19,069 bases of DNA from Rhodothermales bacterium (GCA_030833605.1 JAURGV010000012.1:1-19069); one strand, 5' to 3'; shown: positions 1 through 7,183, numbered from the stretch's first letter. The notes: generated by a model from the sequence alone, not told the origin. Translations and numbers: made by a program.

Positions 1-205
1 GAACCTTGGCTAAGGGCGGATACATCATCAAAATGAGGCCAACGGCGATAGGGATGGACGTGGTCCCTACACTCATGCTACTGAGCCACGTGTTGAAGCC
101 CGGCGAGTATGCCCCAATCGCGATACCAACGGCCATGGCGATGAAAATCCAAAGCGTAAGGTATCGATCTAATAGCGAGAGGCGTCGTGTGACTGTTTTT
201 TCCAT
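1..205 (-). CDS. acr3: Acr3-family arsenite efflux permease, N-terminal part (runs off left edge)
   Basis: This is the first 68 codons of an inner-membrane transporter that exports arsenite, As(III), using the proton motive force. The visible part shows a short basic N terminus, the segment LLDRYLTLWIFIAMAVGIAIG (first membrane helix, about residues 11-31) and SIPIAVGLILMMYPPLAKV (second helix, about 50-68). The LDRYLTLW and LMMYPPLAKV signatures are typical of the Acr3 branch of the BART superfamily rather than of E. coli-type ArsB. The ATG at 203-205 gives the usual short N-terminal tail; no strong Shine-Dalgarno lies before it. It is on the same strand as the carotenoid operon, 95 bases beyond the lycopene cyclase stop, so read-through is possible but it may have its own promoter. 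The rest of the protein and any arsR/arsC partners lie outside the window. Confidence 0.9.
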   Translation of the reverse strand, partial: MEKTVTRRLSLLDRYLTLWIFIAMAVGIAIGAYSPGFNTWLSSMSVGTTSIPIAVGLILMMYPPLAKV

Positions 206-300
206 TTTGACCGAAGATTCTGTCGCCTAGCGCACCATTTTCGGTACGTGTAGGGCAAATGCTACTAGGATGGCACCAGCCGCTTCACGCGACGGCACAC

Positions 301-1017
301 TTAGTAAGTTACCCTTTTTTGAAACGATTCAAACACCGTCACATTCAGTCCGATCAGCAAAAATCCGTAAAAGAAATCGTCGAAGGGGATGCTAAAAAGC
401 CGTACCCCCAAATTTTCGGCAGTGTTATACCAAACAACGGGATCAAGAATGAGCTCGGGTTGGGAATTAATCACCGACCACTCCCAAAAAAATGGTCCGG
501 TGAGAACACCATTAGTGATCACAAAAGCCGGTATGAGAATCATGAACGTTTTCATGAGCGCTCCGAGCCAGGATGGCTTCTTCCACAGCCAATACCCAAT
601 CAAAAGGGCGCTCGGAATGGTGGCGGACACGGTATAGGCTTTTTCGACATTCAACACGCCCAATAGAAGGGCCACCACTCCAAAAAAGGCCAATATAACC
701 TTGCCTTTCCCGCCCAATTCGCGCGTGTGGCCACTTTTTAAAACGTAGTACGTGAATACACAGGCGTACGGGATACAAATGAAAAACAGCCATTCTTCTA
801 TGGGAAGTCCAAATATCGGCCAACCCACTAGATAAGCCCCGTTAAAACCCCAAATACCGATATGAGTGAAATAAACGTCCCACGCAATGAAGCCCGCCAG
901 CACAAGCAGACATGCCGGCCAGAAACTCTTCCAAGCGTGGAAAAATTTAATTTTGGGATGCCACGAAAAAGCCAATGGCAACGAAATAACGGCTACGTTG
1001 AGCAACAGATACAGCAT
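301..1017 (-). CDS. crtYcd: Lycopene beta-cyclase, fused CrtYcd type
   Basis: This 238-residue integral membrane protein should convert lycopene to beta-carotene by forming two beta-ionone rings. It is of the small polytopic type in which the two subunits known from actinobacteria (CrtYc, CrtYd) are joined, as found in archaea, Rhodothermota and some Bacteroidota. Two internal repeats each carry the acidic motif expected of the family: LPIEEWLFF (around residues 71-79) and IPFDDFFYGF near residues 211-220; these acidic pairs are thought to be catalytic. About seven hydrophobic helices are visible. The ATG at 1015-1017 lies 21 bases after the crtZ stop, without a clear Shine-Dalgarno. It is the last pathway gene of the operon. 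The C terminus is complete and the length is normal for the fused form. Confidence 0.92.
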   Translation of the reverse strand: MLYLLLNVAVISLPLAFSWHPKIKFFHAWKSFWPACLLVLAGFIAWDVYFTHIGIWGFNGAYLVGWPIFGLPIEEWLFFICIPYACVFTYYVLKSGHTRELGGKGKVILAFFGVVALLLGVLNVEKAYTVSATIPSALLIGYWLWKKPSWLGALMKTFMILIPAFVITNGVLTGPFFWEWSVINSQPELILDPVVWYNTAENLGVRLFSIPFDDFFYGFLLIGLNVTVFESFQKRVTY

Positions 1018-1038
1018 GTAGCTTGGCGGCTTGGATTC

Positions 1039-1518
1039 TTACTGAGCCCTGTTTTTGGAAGTCCGTTGAGCGCGCGCTTCTTTCAGCAGCTTTCGAGGCG
1101 CCCACAACATGCCGAAGCACTCGCCGTTTTCTGGTCCTAGATGCTTGTGGTGCAGCAAATGTGCTTTTCGAATGGCTCGCAAGTACACGTTATCTGTTTT
1201 TCGAAGCCATTTGAATCGCTGGTGGATAAAAATGTCGTGGACAATTGAATAACAAATTCCATAAAGCAAGATGCCCAAACCGATCCAGATCCTGAAATCG
1301 CCATTAAGCGTGCCGGTTATGAAGCAATAAATACTCGGAACGGCAAAAATCAGAAAAAAAGCATCGTTCTTTTCGAAAAAACCGGGTTCATGCACGTGAT
1401 GATCCTCGTGAAACCACCACATAAACCCGTGCATGATGTACTTATGGGCGAACCATGCCACGCCTTCCATGGCGATAAAGGTCGCTAAAACGATTCCTGC
1501 GTTTATTAAAAAGCTCAT
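1039..1518 (-). CDS. crtZ: Beta-carotene 3-hydroxylase
   Basis: This 159-residue membrane protein is a non-heme di-iron hydroxylase that adds 3-hydroxyl groups to the rings of beta-carotene, giving beta-cryptoxanthin and then zeaxanthin. The histidine clusters that bind the two irons are all present: H25-KYIM-H30, H37-ED-H40-H41, H94-DIFI-H99 and H120-LL-H123-H124. Hydrophobic stretches at about 3-23 and 54-92 fit membrane helices. The ATG at 1516-1518 is 18 bases after the idi stop. With the downstream lycopene cyclase it defines zeaxanthin as the most likely end product of the encoded pathway, unless a ketolase or 2-hydroxylase elsewhere acts further. Length is normal for CrtZ. Confidence 0.93.
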   Translation of the reverse strand: MSFLINAGIVLATFIAMEGVAWFAHKYIMHGFMWWFHEDHHVHEPGFFEKNDAFFLIFAVPSIYCFITGTLNGDFRIWIGLGILLYGICYSIVHDIFIHQRFKWLRKTDNVYLRAIRKAHLLHHKHLGPENGECFGMLWAPRKLLKEARAQRTSKNRAQ

Positions 1519-1536
1519 AGGATCAATGGATAGAGG

Positions 1537-2097
1537 TTAACTGGTTGCCTGGCCAGCTTCAATGAGTTCGGAAATATGACCAATGGTTTGGTCAAAGCAA
1601 ATCAAAAACCAGCTCGAAAAGCGCTCTGGAAATTGGTCCATTTCAGCACGAATATCGGAAGGTGAACAATATCTCCATTCGCTGACTTCGTCGGGGTTTG
1701 GAATAGGGACAATATCACACGTCCCTACAAAAACATGATCTAACTCGTGTTCAATCAGGCCCTGATCTAATTCTGCACGGTAAATGAAAGAAAAAGGTGA
1801 GGCCAATGAACAGGCCATTCCCATTTCTTCCCGGAGCCGCCTAGACGCGGCATCCGCTAATTGTTCTCCTGGGCGTGGATGACTACAACACGTGTTGGCC
1901 CACAAACCTGGACTATGGTATTTATGATCGGCGCGGCGCTGAAGCAAAACGTTGCCTTCCGAATTGTAAACAAAAACGGAGAACGCCCGGTGGAGAACAC
2001 CCTTTTCGTGCGCCGCCATTTTTTCCATGGTCCCTACCTCCTGGTCATTTTCGTTGACCAGAACCACGTATTCGTCTTTTGGATTGTGGATGGTCAT
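1537..2097 (-). CDS. idi: Isopentenyl-diphosphate delta-isomerase, type 1
   Basis: This cytosolic Nudix-fold enzyme of 186 residues interconverts isopentenyl and dimethylallyl diphosphate, supplying the allylic starter for GGPP and thus for carotenoids. Visible active-site features are NTCCSHP, where C71 aligns with the catalytic Cys67 of E. coli Idi, and the EHELDHVF segment with E116 and E118 as metal-binding/catalytic glutamates. A Nudix-like stretch GEQLADAASRRLREEMG is at 77-93, and the C-terminal W142 and the metal-binding histidines H30 and H36 are also in place. Only one base separates its ATG from the crtB stop, so translation is probably coupled. Having idi inside the crt operon means precursor supply follows pigment regulation. 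Confidence 0.95.
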   Translation of the reverse strand: MTIHNPKDEYVVLVNENDQEVGTMEKMAAHEKGVLHRAFSVFVYNSEGNVLLQRRADHKYHSPGLWANTCCSHPRPGEQLADAASRRLREEMGMACSLASPFSFIYRAELDQGLIEHELDHVFVGTCDIVPIPNPDEVSEWRYCSPSDIRAEMDQFPERFSSWFLICFDQTIGHISELIEAGQATS

Positions 2098-2098
2098 T

Positions 2099-2956
2099 TT
2101 ACAGTAGATTAAGGCGGTGACGGGAATACGAAGTGGCCATTAACGCATATTTATGAAGATCAGGAACGCGGATCCGAGTCCGCATAATCCGATGGCTTGA
2201 TACATTTCGAATGCGCTTCAACAGGCCTTTATAGTACGTGTAGGCCAAGTAGACACCGAAGCGCGTGTCTTTGGGAAGTTGAATCAAGCCTTCATAAGCG
2301 ACGCGGAGGTCTTCTTCAATTTCATCTTCAATGGCTTTTTTGGACGCTTCATCCAAATTTTCGAGATCAATGCCAGGGAAGTAACTGCGTCCGAGGTGCT
2401 GGAAGTCTTCGTTAATGTCCCGAAGAAAATTAACTTTTTGGAAAGCCGCGCCGAGCCGAATGGCCGCTGGAGCCAGTTTTTGATACTCCGTTTCATTCCC
2501 GCGGACAAATACCTTGAGGCACATTAAACCGACCACCTCGGCCGATCCTGTTATGTAAGAATCATACTCGTCTCGATTAAAATCGATAGGCTCTAGGTCT
2601 TGCTCCATGCTATTTAAAAACAGCTCAACATGCTCCCGCTCTATTCCATATTGATGAAATGTGATCTGAAAGGAATGGAGAATAGGATTGATACTTATGC
2701 GTTCATCAATGGCTTGATAGGTGTCCTTTTTGATACGATCGAACAACTCCGCGCGCTCAAATCCATGAAACGAGTCCACGATTTCGTCCGCCAACCGAAC
2801 AAAGCCGTAAATGGCATAAATAGCGCTCTGAATGTCCGGAGCAAGTGCTTTAATGCTTTTGCTGAAGGACGTGGAGTATTTGGTGGTCGTAATGCGACTG
2901 CACAGCCCACTAACTTCGCTGAAAAGTGCTAAACGATCGGGTCTATCACTGGTCAT
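2099..2956 (-). CDS. crtB: Phytoene synthase
   Basis: This 285-residue enzyme of the squalene/phytoene synthase family condenses two molecules of geranylgeranyl diphosphate to phytoene, the first committed carotenoid step. Both magnesium-diphosphate binding aspartate motifs are visible: DEIVD at 57-61, inside YGFVRLADEIVD, and DINED at 180-184, after FQKVNFLR. I place the start at the ATG at 2954-2956 because it forms an ATGA overlap with the crtI stop codon. A longer reading to 2995 would add 13 residues (MVEISEKRDGGSR) that lie within the crtI C-terminal coding sequence and resemble no family N terminus. Length is normal for bacterial CrtB. Confidence 0.95.
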   Translation of the reverse strand: MTSDRPDRLALFSEVSGLCSRITTTKYSTSFSKSIKALAPDIQSAIYAIYGFVRLADEIVDSFHGFERAELFDRIKKDTYQAIDERISINPILHSFQITFHQYGIEREHVELFLNSMEQDLEPIDFNRDEYDSYITGSAEVVGLMCLKVFVRGNETEYQKLAPAAIRLGAAFQKVNFLRDINEDFQHLGRSYFPGIDLENLDEASKKAIEDEIEEDLRVAYEGLIQLPKDTRFGVYLAYTYYKGLLKRIRNVSSHRIMRTRIRVPDLHKYALMATSYSRHRLNLL

Positions 2957-4458
2957 ACGGCTGCCTCCATCCCTTTTTTCTGAGATTTCAACCATTCCTG
3001 AGCCTCTTTGGCGGCCACTTGACCACTGATGAGCGAAGGTGGGACGCCCGGACCAGGGGTGGTCAGTTGCCCAGCAAAAAAGAGCCCTGGGAGTTTACTT
3101 TTCATTTTCGGCTTCAAAAATGCGGTTTGGTCGATGGTATTGGCCAAACCATAAGCGTTTCCACGGAAAGCGTTGTAATCCGACTCGAAATTAGATTGGT
3201 CGTAGTCGTGACGAACCACAATGTGTGGCCGGACGGACGTTTCGAGACGCTCTTCAAGGCGCGAAATCACGCGCTCAAACAAGCGCTCCCGTTCGTCGGC
3301 GTTTGCTTCCAATCCGGCCGCAATCGGAATTAAAATGAACAGATTTTCGTGCCCTTCTGGAGCCACCGTCGAATCCGTTTTTGAGGGCGCTGCGACATAA
3401 AACAACGGATCGCTGGGCCATCCTGGGGTTTCATAGATCAAGTCCGCATGCGCATCAAATGGTACGTCGAAAAACAAGGTGTGGTGTTCGAGACCCGGCA
3501 ATTTGCGATCGATTCCCAGATAAAAAATGATCGCACCAGGTGACATTTTGCGTTCGGACCAGTATTCGGGCGAATACCGACGCCATTTAGGCGCCAATAG
3601 ATGTTGCTCTACATGGTGGTAATCCGCGCCGGCAATTACGAAGTCAGCGTCCAGAAATTCGTTTTGTGTTTGCACGCCAGAAACGTGTCCGTTGCGCTCA
3701 CCGATGTACTCAACCTCGGTTTCAAAACGGAAAGAAACACCTTTTTCTTCCGCAAGAGCGACCATCCCAGCCACCAATTCAAACATGCCGCCCATGGGAT
3801 ACCAGGTCCCCAATTCGATGTCAGCATAGTTCATTAGGCTGTATAGAGCAGGCGATTTGTCTGATTTTGAACCTAAAAACAGAACCGGAAACTCCAGAAT
3901 TTGGATGATTTGGGGATGCTTGAAATGGCTCCGAATGTGTTTACTCAAGGACGAAAAAACAGAGTAGCGCATCAGCTGAAATACAGCGGTCGGACTGGCG
4001 AAATCCAATATGCTATCCCCAGATTCCCAAACGAATCGATCCATTCCCAAAGCGTATTTGGCTTTCGCCTCTTCGAGAAACGTGTCTAAATGGGCCCCGG
4101 CCCCAGGCTCAAGCTGCTCAAAAACATCCCGTACATTTCGGCTTCCCGCTGGAATTTTCAAGGGACCGTCCGGAAACCAAACCTGATAACTGGGATCCAG
4201 TCGAACCAAGTTTAGATACGAATGAATGTCGGCACCTACGCTTGAAAAAACGGCTTCCATCACATCGGGCATCCAATACCAGCTTGGACCCATATCAAAA
4301 ACGAAGCCACTATCCTCAAATTTGCGCGCTCTGCCACCGGGGGTGTCCAATTGCTCAACTACGGTAACCTGAACGCCGTCGTGTGCCAACCGAATGGCTG
4401 CAGCAAGTCCAGAAAATCCTGCGCCGATAACTACTGCTTTGGATTGCGTTTTGGACAT
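2953..4458 (-). CDS. crtI: Phytoene desaturase (lycopene-forming)
   Basis: This 501-residue FAD-dependent, membrane-associated enzyme desaturates phytoene, most likely in four steps, to lycopene. The N-terminal dinucleotide-binding fold is clear: AVVIGAGFSGLAAA with G12, G14 and G17, followed by VVEQ and GGRA. The C terminus has the CrtI signature LPGLFFAGQLTTPGPGVPPS. The ATG at 4456-4458 overlaps the carH stop by one base (TAATG); a longer frame to 4536 would add 26 residues that only read through the end of carH and is rejected. The stop forms an ATGA overlap with crtB. A desaturase with another step number or substrate (for example CrtN-like) cannot be fully excluded, but crtB and the lycopene cyclase in the same operon make lycopene formation by far the best reading. 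Confidence 0.94.
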   Translation of the reverse strand: MSKTQSKAVVIGAGFSGLAAAIRLAHDGVQVTVVEQLDTPGGRARKFEDSGFVFDMGPSWYWMPDVMEAVFSSVGADIHSYLNLVRLDPSYQVWFPDGPLKIPAGSRNVRDVFEQLEPGAGAHLDTFLEEAKAKYALGMDRFVWESGDSILDFASPTAVFQLMRYSVFSSLSKHIRSHFKHPQIIQILEFPVLFLGSKSDKSPALYSLMNYADIELGTWYPMGGMFELVAGMVALAEEKGVSFRFETEVEYIGERNGHVSGVQTQNEFLDADFVIAGADYHHVEQHLLAPKWRRYSPEYWSERKMSPGAIIFYLGIDRKLPGLEHHTLFFDVPFDAHADLIYETPGWPSDPLFYVAAPSKTDSTVAPEGHENLFILIPIAAGLEANADERERLFERVISRLEERLETSVRPHIVVRHDYDQSNFESDYNAFRGNAYGLANTIDQTAFLKPKMKSKLPGLFFAGQLTTPGPGVPPSLISGQVAAKEAQEWLKSQKKGMEAAV

Positions 4459-5360
4459 TATGCCGCCACCTCCCGAGCAAAATCGTACACGCCGTGAAAG
4501 TCGCTGGATTGAACGCCAATTTGGCGGTTTCTCCAATCCTCACGCATTTCAGGCCAGGGTCCACTACCGCCTAAAAGTAGCTTAATTCCTTTTGTTTCGC
4601 ACAAAGATGCCATCCTGAATGTTTGTTTGGATAGAAAAACGCGATCTTCAAAGGCACTACTTGCCGATAAAGCGACCATTTGGGGATGATTTTTCTCCAC
4701 AACGGCGCACAATATATCCATGGGAAGGGATGCACCCACCCACGTCGTTACCCAACCGGCTTCTCGTAAGCACACTTGCAAAAGGGCCAATCCTATGGTG
4801 TGCGACTCCCCTTCTACGCAACTCAACAAGCACGTGGGCGAATCGGGTGAAACCGGGACGGAATCATGAATGGCAGCGAGCGCTCGGAGCAATCGTTCGG
4901 AAGAAATGTGTTCTTCAGCAATGTCAATATCACCCTTCGACCAACGGTATCCTACCTCGCGTACGCCCTGACCCACTTCATCCATAACCTGAAACCAGGT
5001 CCCTAATTGCCCGCGAGATCGCAATAACTCGGCTTGCAAGCCAAATACATCCAGCGAAAGGATGCGATCGGCCCACACGTGGCCGGTTTTCTCGTTGGCG
5101 GCACTGGAAGGGGTTGTACCATCGCCATTCGCCTGAACGTTTGCGGTAACTCGGCCGTTGGTCGTTGTATTTGCATTTGCATTTGCATCGCGGGTGCTAC
5201 CCTTCTGCAAGAATCGATCAAAGTCTTTTTTTTCGACCCTGCGATGCCCACCAGGCGTTCTAATCGATTGAACACGCTCCTGGTCGACCCAGCGTTTGAT
5301 GCTACTAACACCCACGCCAGCTAATTTTGCAGCTTCCGAAGTCGAGATATACTGTTTCAT
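4458..5360 (-). CDS. carH: MerR-family B12-dependent photoreceptor repressor (CarH/LitR type)
   Basis: This 300-residue regulator should repress carotenoid genes in the dark and release DNA in light. Residues 1-54 form a MerR-type winged-helix domain with the TPGGHRR wing (35-41). A low-complexity Asn/Ala/Thr linker follows (about 55-90), then a helical bundle and a C-terminal B12-binding Rossmann domain. The residues used by Thermus CarH to hold adenosylcobalamin are present with identical spacing: W140, E150 and H151 (compare W131, E141, H142), and H187 within EGESHTIG as the lower axial ligand (compare H177). This makes a working light sensor likely rather than a B12-independent CarA-like protein. 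It is the first gene of the crt operon and overlaps crtI by one base. The ATG at 5358-5360 lies directly after a promoter containing tandem repeats. The biochemical mechanism is known for the family; light control here is inferred. Confidence 0.93.
   Translation of the reverse strand: MKQYISTSEAAKLAGVGVSSIKRWVDQERVQSIRTPGGHRRVEKKDFDRFLQKGSTRDANANANTTTNGRVTANVQANGDGTTPSSAANEKTGHVWADRILSLDVFGLQAELLRSRGQLGTWFQVMDEVGQGVREVGYRWSKGDIDIAEEHISSERLLRALAAIHDSVPVSPDSPTCLLSCVEGESHTIGLALLQVCLREAGWVTTWVGASLPMDILCAVVEKNHPQMVALSASSAFEDRVFLSKQTFRMASLCETKGIKLLLGGSGPWPEMREDWRNRQIGVQSSDFHGVYDFAREVAA
5169..5188 (-). repeat. Hexanucleotide tandem repeat in the carH linker
   Basis: Three perfect copies of ATTTGC (plus strand) followed by AT lie inside carH. 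They encode the Ala-Asn-Ala-Asn-Ala-Asn stretch of the linker between the DNA-binding and B12-binding domains. Because the unit is six bases, slippage would lengthen or shorten the linker by two residues without breaking the frame. Confidence 0.8.
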
Positions 5361-5366
5361 CCGGAA

Positions 5367-5395
5367 AAAATAAACGTTTTGAACGTTTTAGTCAA
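5367..5395 (-). promoter_or_regulatory. carH-crt operon promoter with embedded tandem operator
   Basis: On the minus strand a TTGACT box (5390-5395) is followed by a 17-base spacer and TATTTT (5367-5372). Read as a Bacteroidota-type promoter, the same bases give TTG, 20 bases, then TATTTTTT, seven of eight matches to TAnnTTTG. The 17-base spacer consists entirely of two direct copies of AAAACGTT separated by one C (9-base period); the core AACGTT is itself palindromic. MerR-family proteins commonly bind in this spacer. The downstream box ends six bases before the carH ATG, so the transcript would start at or next to the start codon (leaderless). Box and repeats are seen directly; binding by CarH is inferred. 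Confidence 0.65.
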
Positions 5396-5401
5396 GCCAA
5401 A

Positions 5402-5468
5402 TCGTTCATTATGGATATTTTCCACCGTTTGCCAGCCACATTTCGTTCCTAAATCGTCCAATTCGTTC
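5402..5468. promoter_or_regulatory. Upstream cluster of TCGTTC elements, possible extra operator
   Basis: Plus-strand copies of TCGTTC occur at 5402-5407, 5443-5448 and 5463-5468, with a one-mismatch copy TCGTCC at 5454-5459. The last three are spaced 11 and 9 bases apart, close to one helical turn, so they would lie on one DNA face. They share the CGTT core with the repeats in the carH promoter just downstream. This may be an upstream binding array for the same regulator. No protein binding can be shown from sequence. Confidence 0.4.
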
Positions 5469-5484
5469 ACGACAAGTGCCCGGG

Positions 5485-5510
5485 GCTAGGTATACTAGTT
5501 GCGCTAGGTA
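5485..5510. repeat. Short direct repeat and near-palindrome between genes
   Basis: The octamer GCTAGGTA occurs at 5485-5492 and 5503-5510 (18-base period), and the first copy is part of a near-palindrome CTAGGTATACTAG (5486-5498). It lies between the stop of the exported thioredoxin-fold gene and the carH promoter. Its role is unknown; it could be a regulator site. No rho-independent terminator with a T-run is evident in 5469-5532. Confidence 0.4.
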
Positions 5511-5532
5511 GGCAAGTCTCGAACCGGCCCGC

Positions 5533-6189
5533 TTAACGCTCGTAGCCCGAGGTATTATTTTGAAAGGCCATTGAACCAATCAACGATTCGGTGATTGCCG
5601 CGATCTGTTTCAGTTGGTCTAGCTGTATGGTCCGGCCCGAATGCTGAAAGCGAAGATTCCCCCCGGGCGAAAACAGCAGGATATTTACTTCGTCTTTTTC
5701 GAATCCCAAATCAGTTGTGAAATGGCCCTCCCAGTCCAATAGAACAGGGGAATCGTTTTCCGAAGACATAGACTGCCGGACCAACCACCTTAATGGCGAG
5801 GGTACGCCAGCCACATCGGCCACTGGAATAATCCGAATGGGCGTTTTTTGAAGGCTCTTTGCCTTGCCAACGGTTGAACGAATAGCAAACGACTGACCTT
5901 TTTGACTCACAACAAGATGGTCTTTCAGCAATTCGTTGTCTAAAAACGACCGCTTAATTTCCATTCCGATGTGCTCGCTCGCCGCAGATACAGATCGATT
6001 ACCGCCAATGACAATAACGATACTGTCTTTAAAATCATCCCGAGAAACCCGACCACCGAACTGGTCTTTGAGCTCAAAAGCGGCCAGCTTCGTTGACGCT
6101 TCGGCCGGCTGAGCGAAGGATGTTTGGACAGGAAGTCCAACCCAGCACAGGCAGATAAACAAAGCAATATGTAAGCGAAGTAGCTTCAA
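5533..6189 (-). CDS. Exported thioredoxin-fold protein lacking redox cysteines
   Basis: The 218-residue product starts with a clear signal peptide (basic LKLLR, hydrophobic core, cleavage probably after SFA before QPAEA near residue 26). The mature part resembles the peroxiredoxin/TlpA/YtfJ class of thioredoxin folds: FELKDQFGGRVSRDDFK is the typical strand-turn, followed by IVIVIGGNR, where redox-active members have a cysteine pair. The only cysteines (C13, C15) are in the signal peptide, so disulfide chemistry is unlikely and a binding or structural role is more plausible. The start is TTG at 6187-6189; no ATG or GTG is available upstream before an in-frame stop, and the signal peptide begins exactly there. 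It is upstream of carH on the same strand, separated by 172 bases that include the carH promoter. Specific function unknown. Confidence 0.75.
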   Translation of the reverse strand: MKLLRLHIALFICLCWVGLPVQTSFAQPAEASTKLAAFELKDQFGGRVSRDDFKDSIVIVIGGNRSVSAASEHIGMEIKRSFLDNELLKDHLVVSQKGQSFAIRSTVGKAKSLQKTPIRIIPVADVAGVPSPLRWLVRQSMSSENDSPVLLDWEGHFTTDLGFEKDEVNILLFSPGGNLRFQHSGRTIQLDQLKQIAAITESLIGSMAFQNNTSGYER

Positions 6190-6271
6190 CGAAATGAGTA
6201 TGGGTTATCTCTTACGGGGTCTAGATATGAAAAGACGCATAGCGTACCTTCTCAGCCCATGAACCTATAAA

Positions 6272-7183
6272 ATGCTGGTTTTGTTTAGAAACGTCCTTTA
6301 TAGTAATGCCGGGAATAAACTCGCGCGTTTTTTGGTTTCGCCCATTAAACGGAGCATTCCTAGATCGTTCCGGTTTCCTATAAATGGCACCATAAAAGTG
6401 ACCCTTCCGGACGGCCCAGACGTAACATTTCATGTAAACCCAACCTGTTACTTGGGCAAAGTTCTTTTTTGGGAAGGACTCGAAGGGTTTGAGCCGGGCT
6501 TACGGCGCATTTTTCGCCATCTAATTACCCAGTCCCACACGTTTTTAGATATAGGTGCCAACATTGGATATTATTCGGTATTGGCCGCGGCGCTAAACCC
6601 AACGGTTACGGTACACAGTTTTGAGCCGCTACCGGCACCATTCAAGTATCTTCAAAAAAATCTGCAGGCGAATGGGGCCCAATGGGTTACCCCTCATCGA
6701 ATTGCCTTGTCGAACGTTTCGGGACCGACAACTTTTTTCTATTCGCTTAATCCCAAGTTTCCATTCGTCGAAGACCAGCTAACGAGTACCGGAAGCTTGG
6801 ACAAGGAACAGGCCAATCGGACCAGTAACCTGAAGGAAGCCGATGTTGAGCAAATCACACTCGATGCGTTTGCTGATCAACACAGCATTACGGGGATTGA
6901 TCTGATCAAACTGGATACGGAAGCGACCGAGCATTTTGTGATGGACGGAGCGAAACAAACCATCGACAACCACCGGCCGATTATTTTGTGCGAAGTATTG
7001 CCGGGCCGCGTTGAGCGCGAAATTCAACAGCGCATGAGTGGCCGCGGATACCTCCAGTTCAAAATCACACATGACGGCCTGAAAGAAGTCGCAGACCTCA
7101 CGCACAAGTCATCGAAAGACAACGATTATTTGTTTTGTCCGGAAGAAAAACGGGCTGCTGTCGTCTCCTTCGTGCTCTCCTAG
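6272..7183 (+). CDS. FkbM-family SAM-dependent methyltransferase
   Basis: The 303-residue product has the FkbM methyltransferase fold. The SAM-binding motif TFLDIGANIGYYSV is at about 90-103, the acidic loop FEP at 117-119, then IALSN near 144-148 and the family motif LIKLDTEATE at 211-220. Members methylate hydroxyl groups on sugars, polysaccharides, lipids or secondary metabolites; the substrate cannot be told from sequence. An O-methylation of a cell-surface glycan or of a carotenoid glycoside is possible, since the crt operon is nearby, but it is on the opposite strand and has no sign of joint regulation. The ATG at 6272-6274 follows TATAA and is the first in frame. It converges on the rhodanese gene with a 4-base overlap of stop codons. 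Confidence 0.88.
   Translation: MLVLFRNVLYSNAGNKLARFLVSPIKRSIPRSFRFPINGTIKVTLPDGPDVTFHVNPTCYLGKVLFWEGLEGFEPGLRRIFRHLITQSHTFLDIGANIGYYSVLAAALNPTVTVHSFEPLPAPFKYLQKNLQANGAQWVTPHRIALSNVSGPTTFFYSLNPKFPFVEDQLTSTGSLDKEQANRTSNLKEADVEQITLDAFADQHSITGIDLIKLDTEATEHFVMDGAKQTIDNHRPIILCEVLPGRVEREIQQRMSGRGYLQFKITHDGLKEVADLTHKSSKDNDYLFCPEEKRAAVVSFVLS

Noticed and set aside
227..300. Minus-strand frame ending EAAGAILVAFALHVPKMVR before acr3, possible gene remnant
   Set aside because: The frame is open for only about 33 codons, has no good start and no family I recognise; chance is the simpler reading.
259..666. 135-codon plus-strand frame over the lycopene cyclase gene
   Set aside because: The minus-strand cyclase is certain, and the plus-strand translation lacks any domain or hydrophobic pattern.
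2957..2995. N-terminal extension of phytoene synthase by 13 residues
   Set aside because: It lies in the crtI coding end and does not resemble the family; the ATGA overlap gives the natural start.
4459..4536. N-terminal extension of phytoene desaturase by 26 residues
   Set aside because: It reads through the carH end out of frame and puts a long non-family tail before the FAD-binding fold; the TAATG junction marks the real start.
5169..5188. Short tandem repeats as a possible CRISPR or mobile-element end
   Set aside because: Units are only six bases, have no spacers and lie inside a coding linker.
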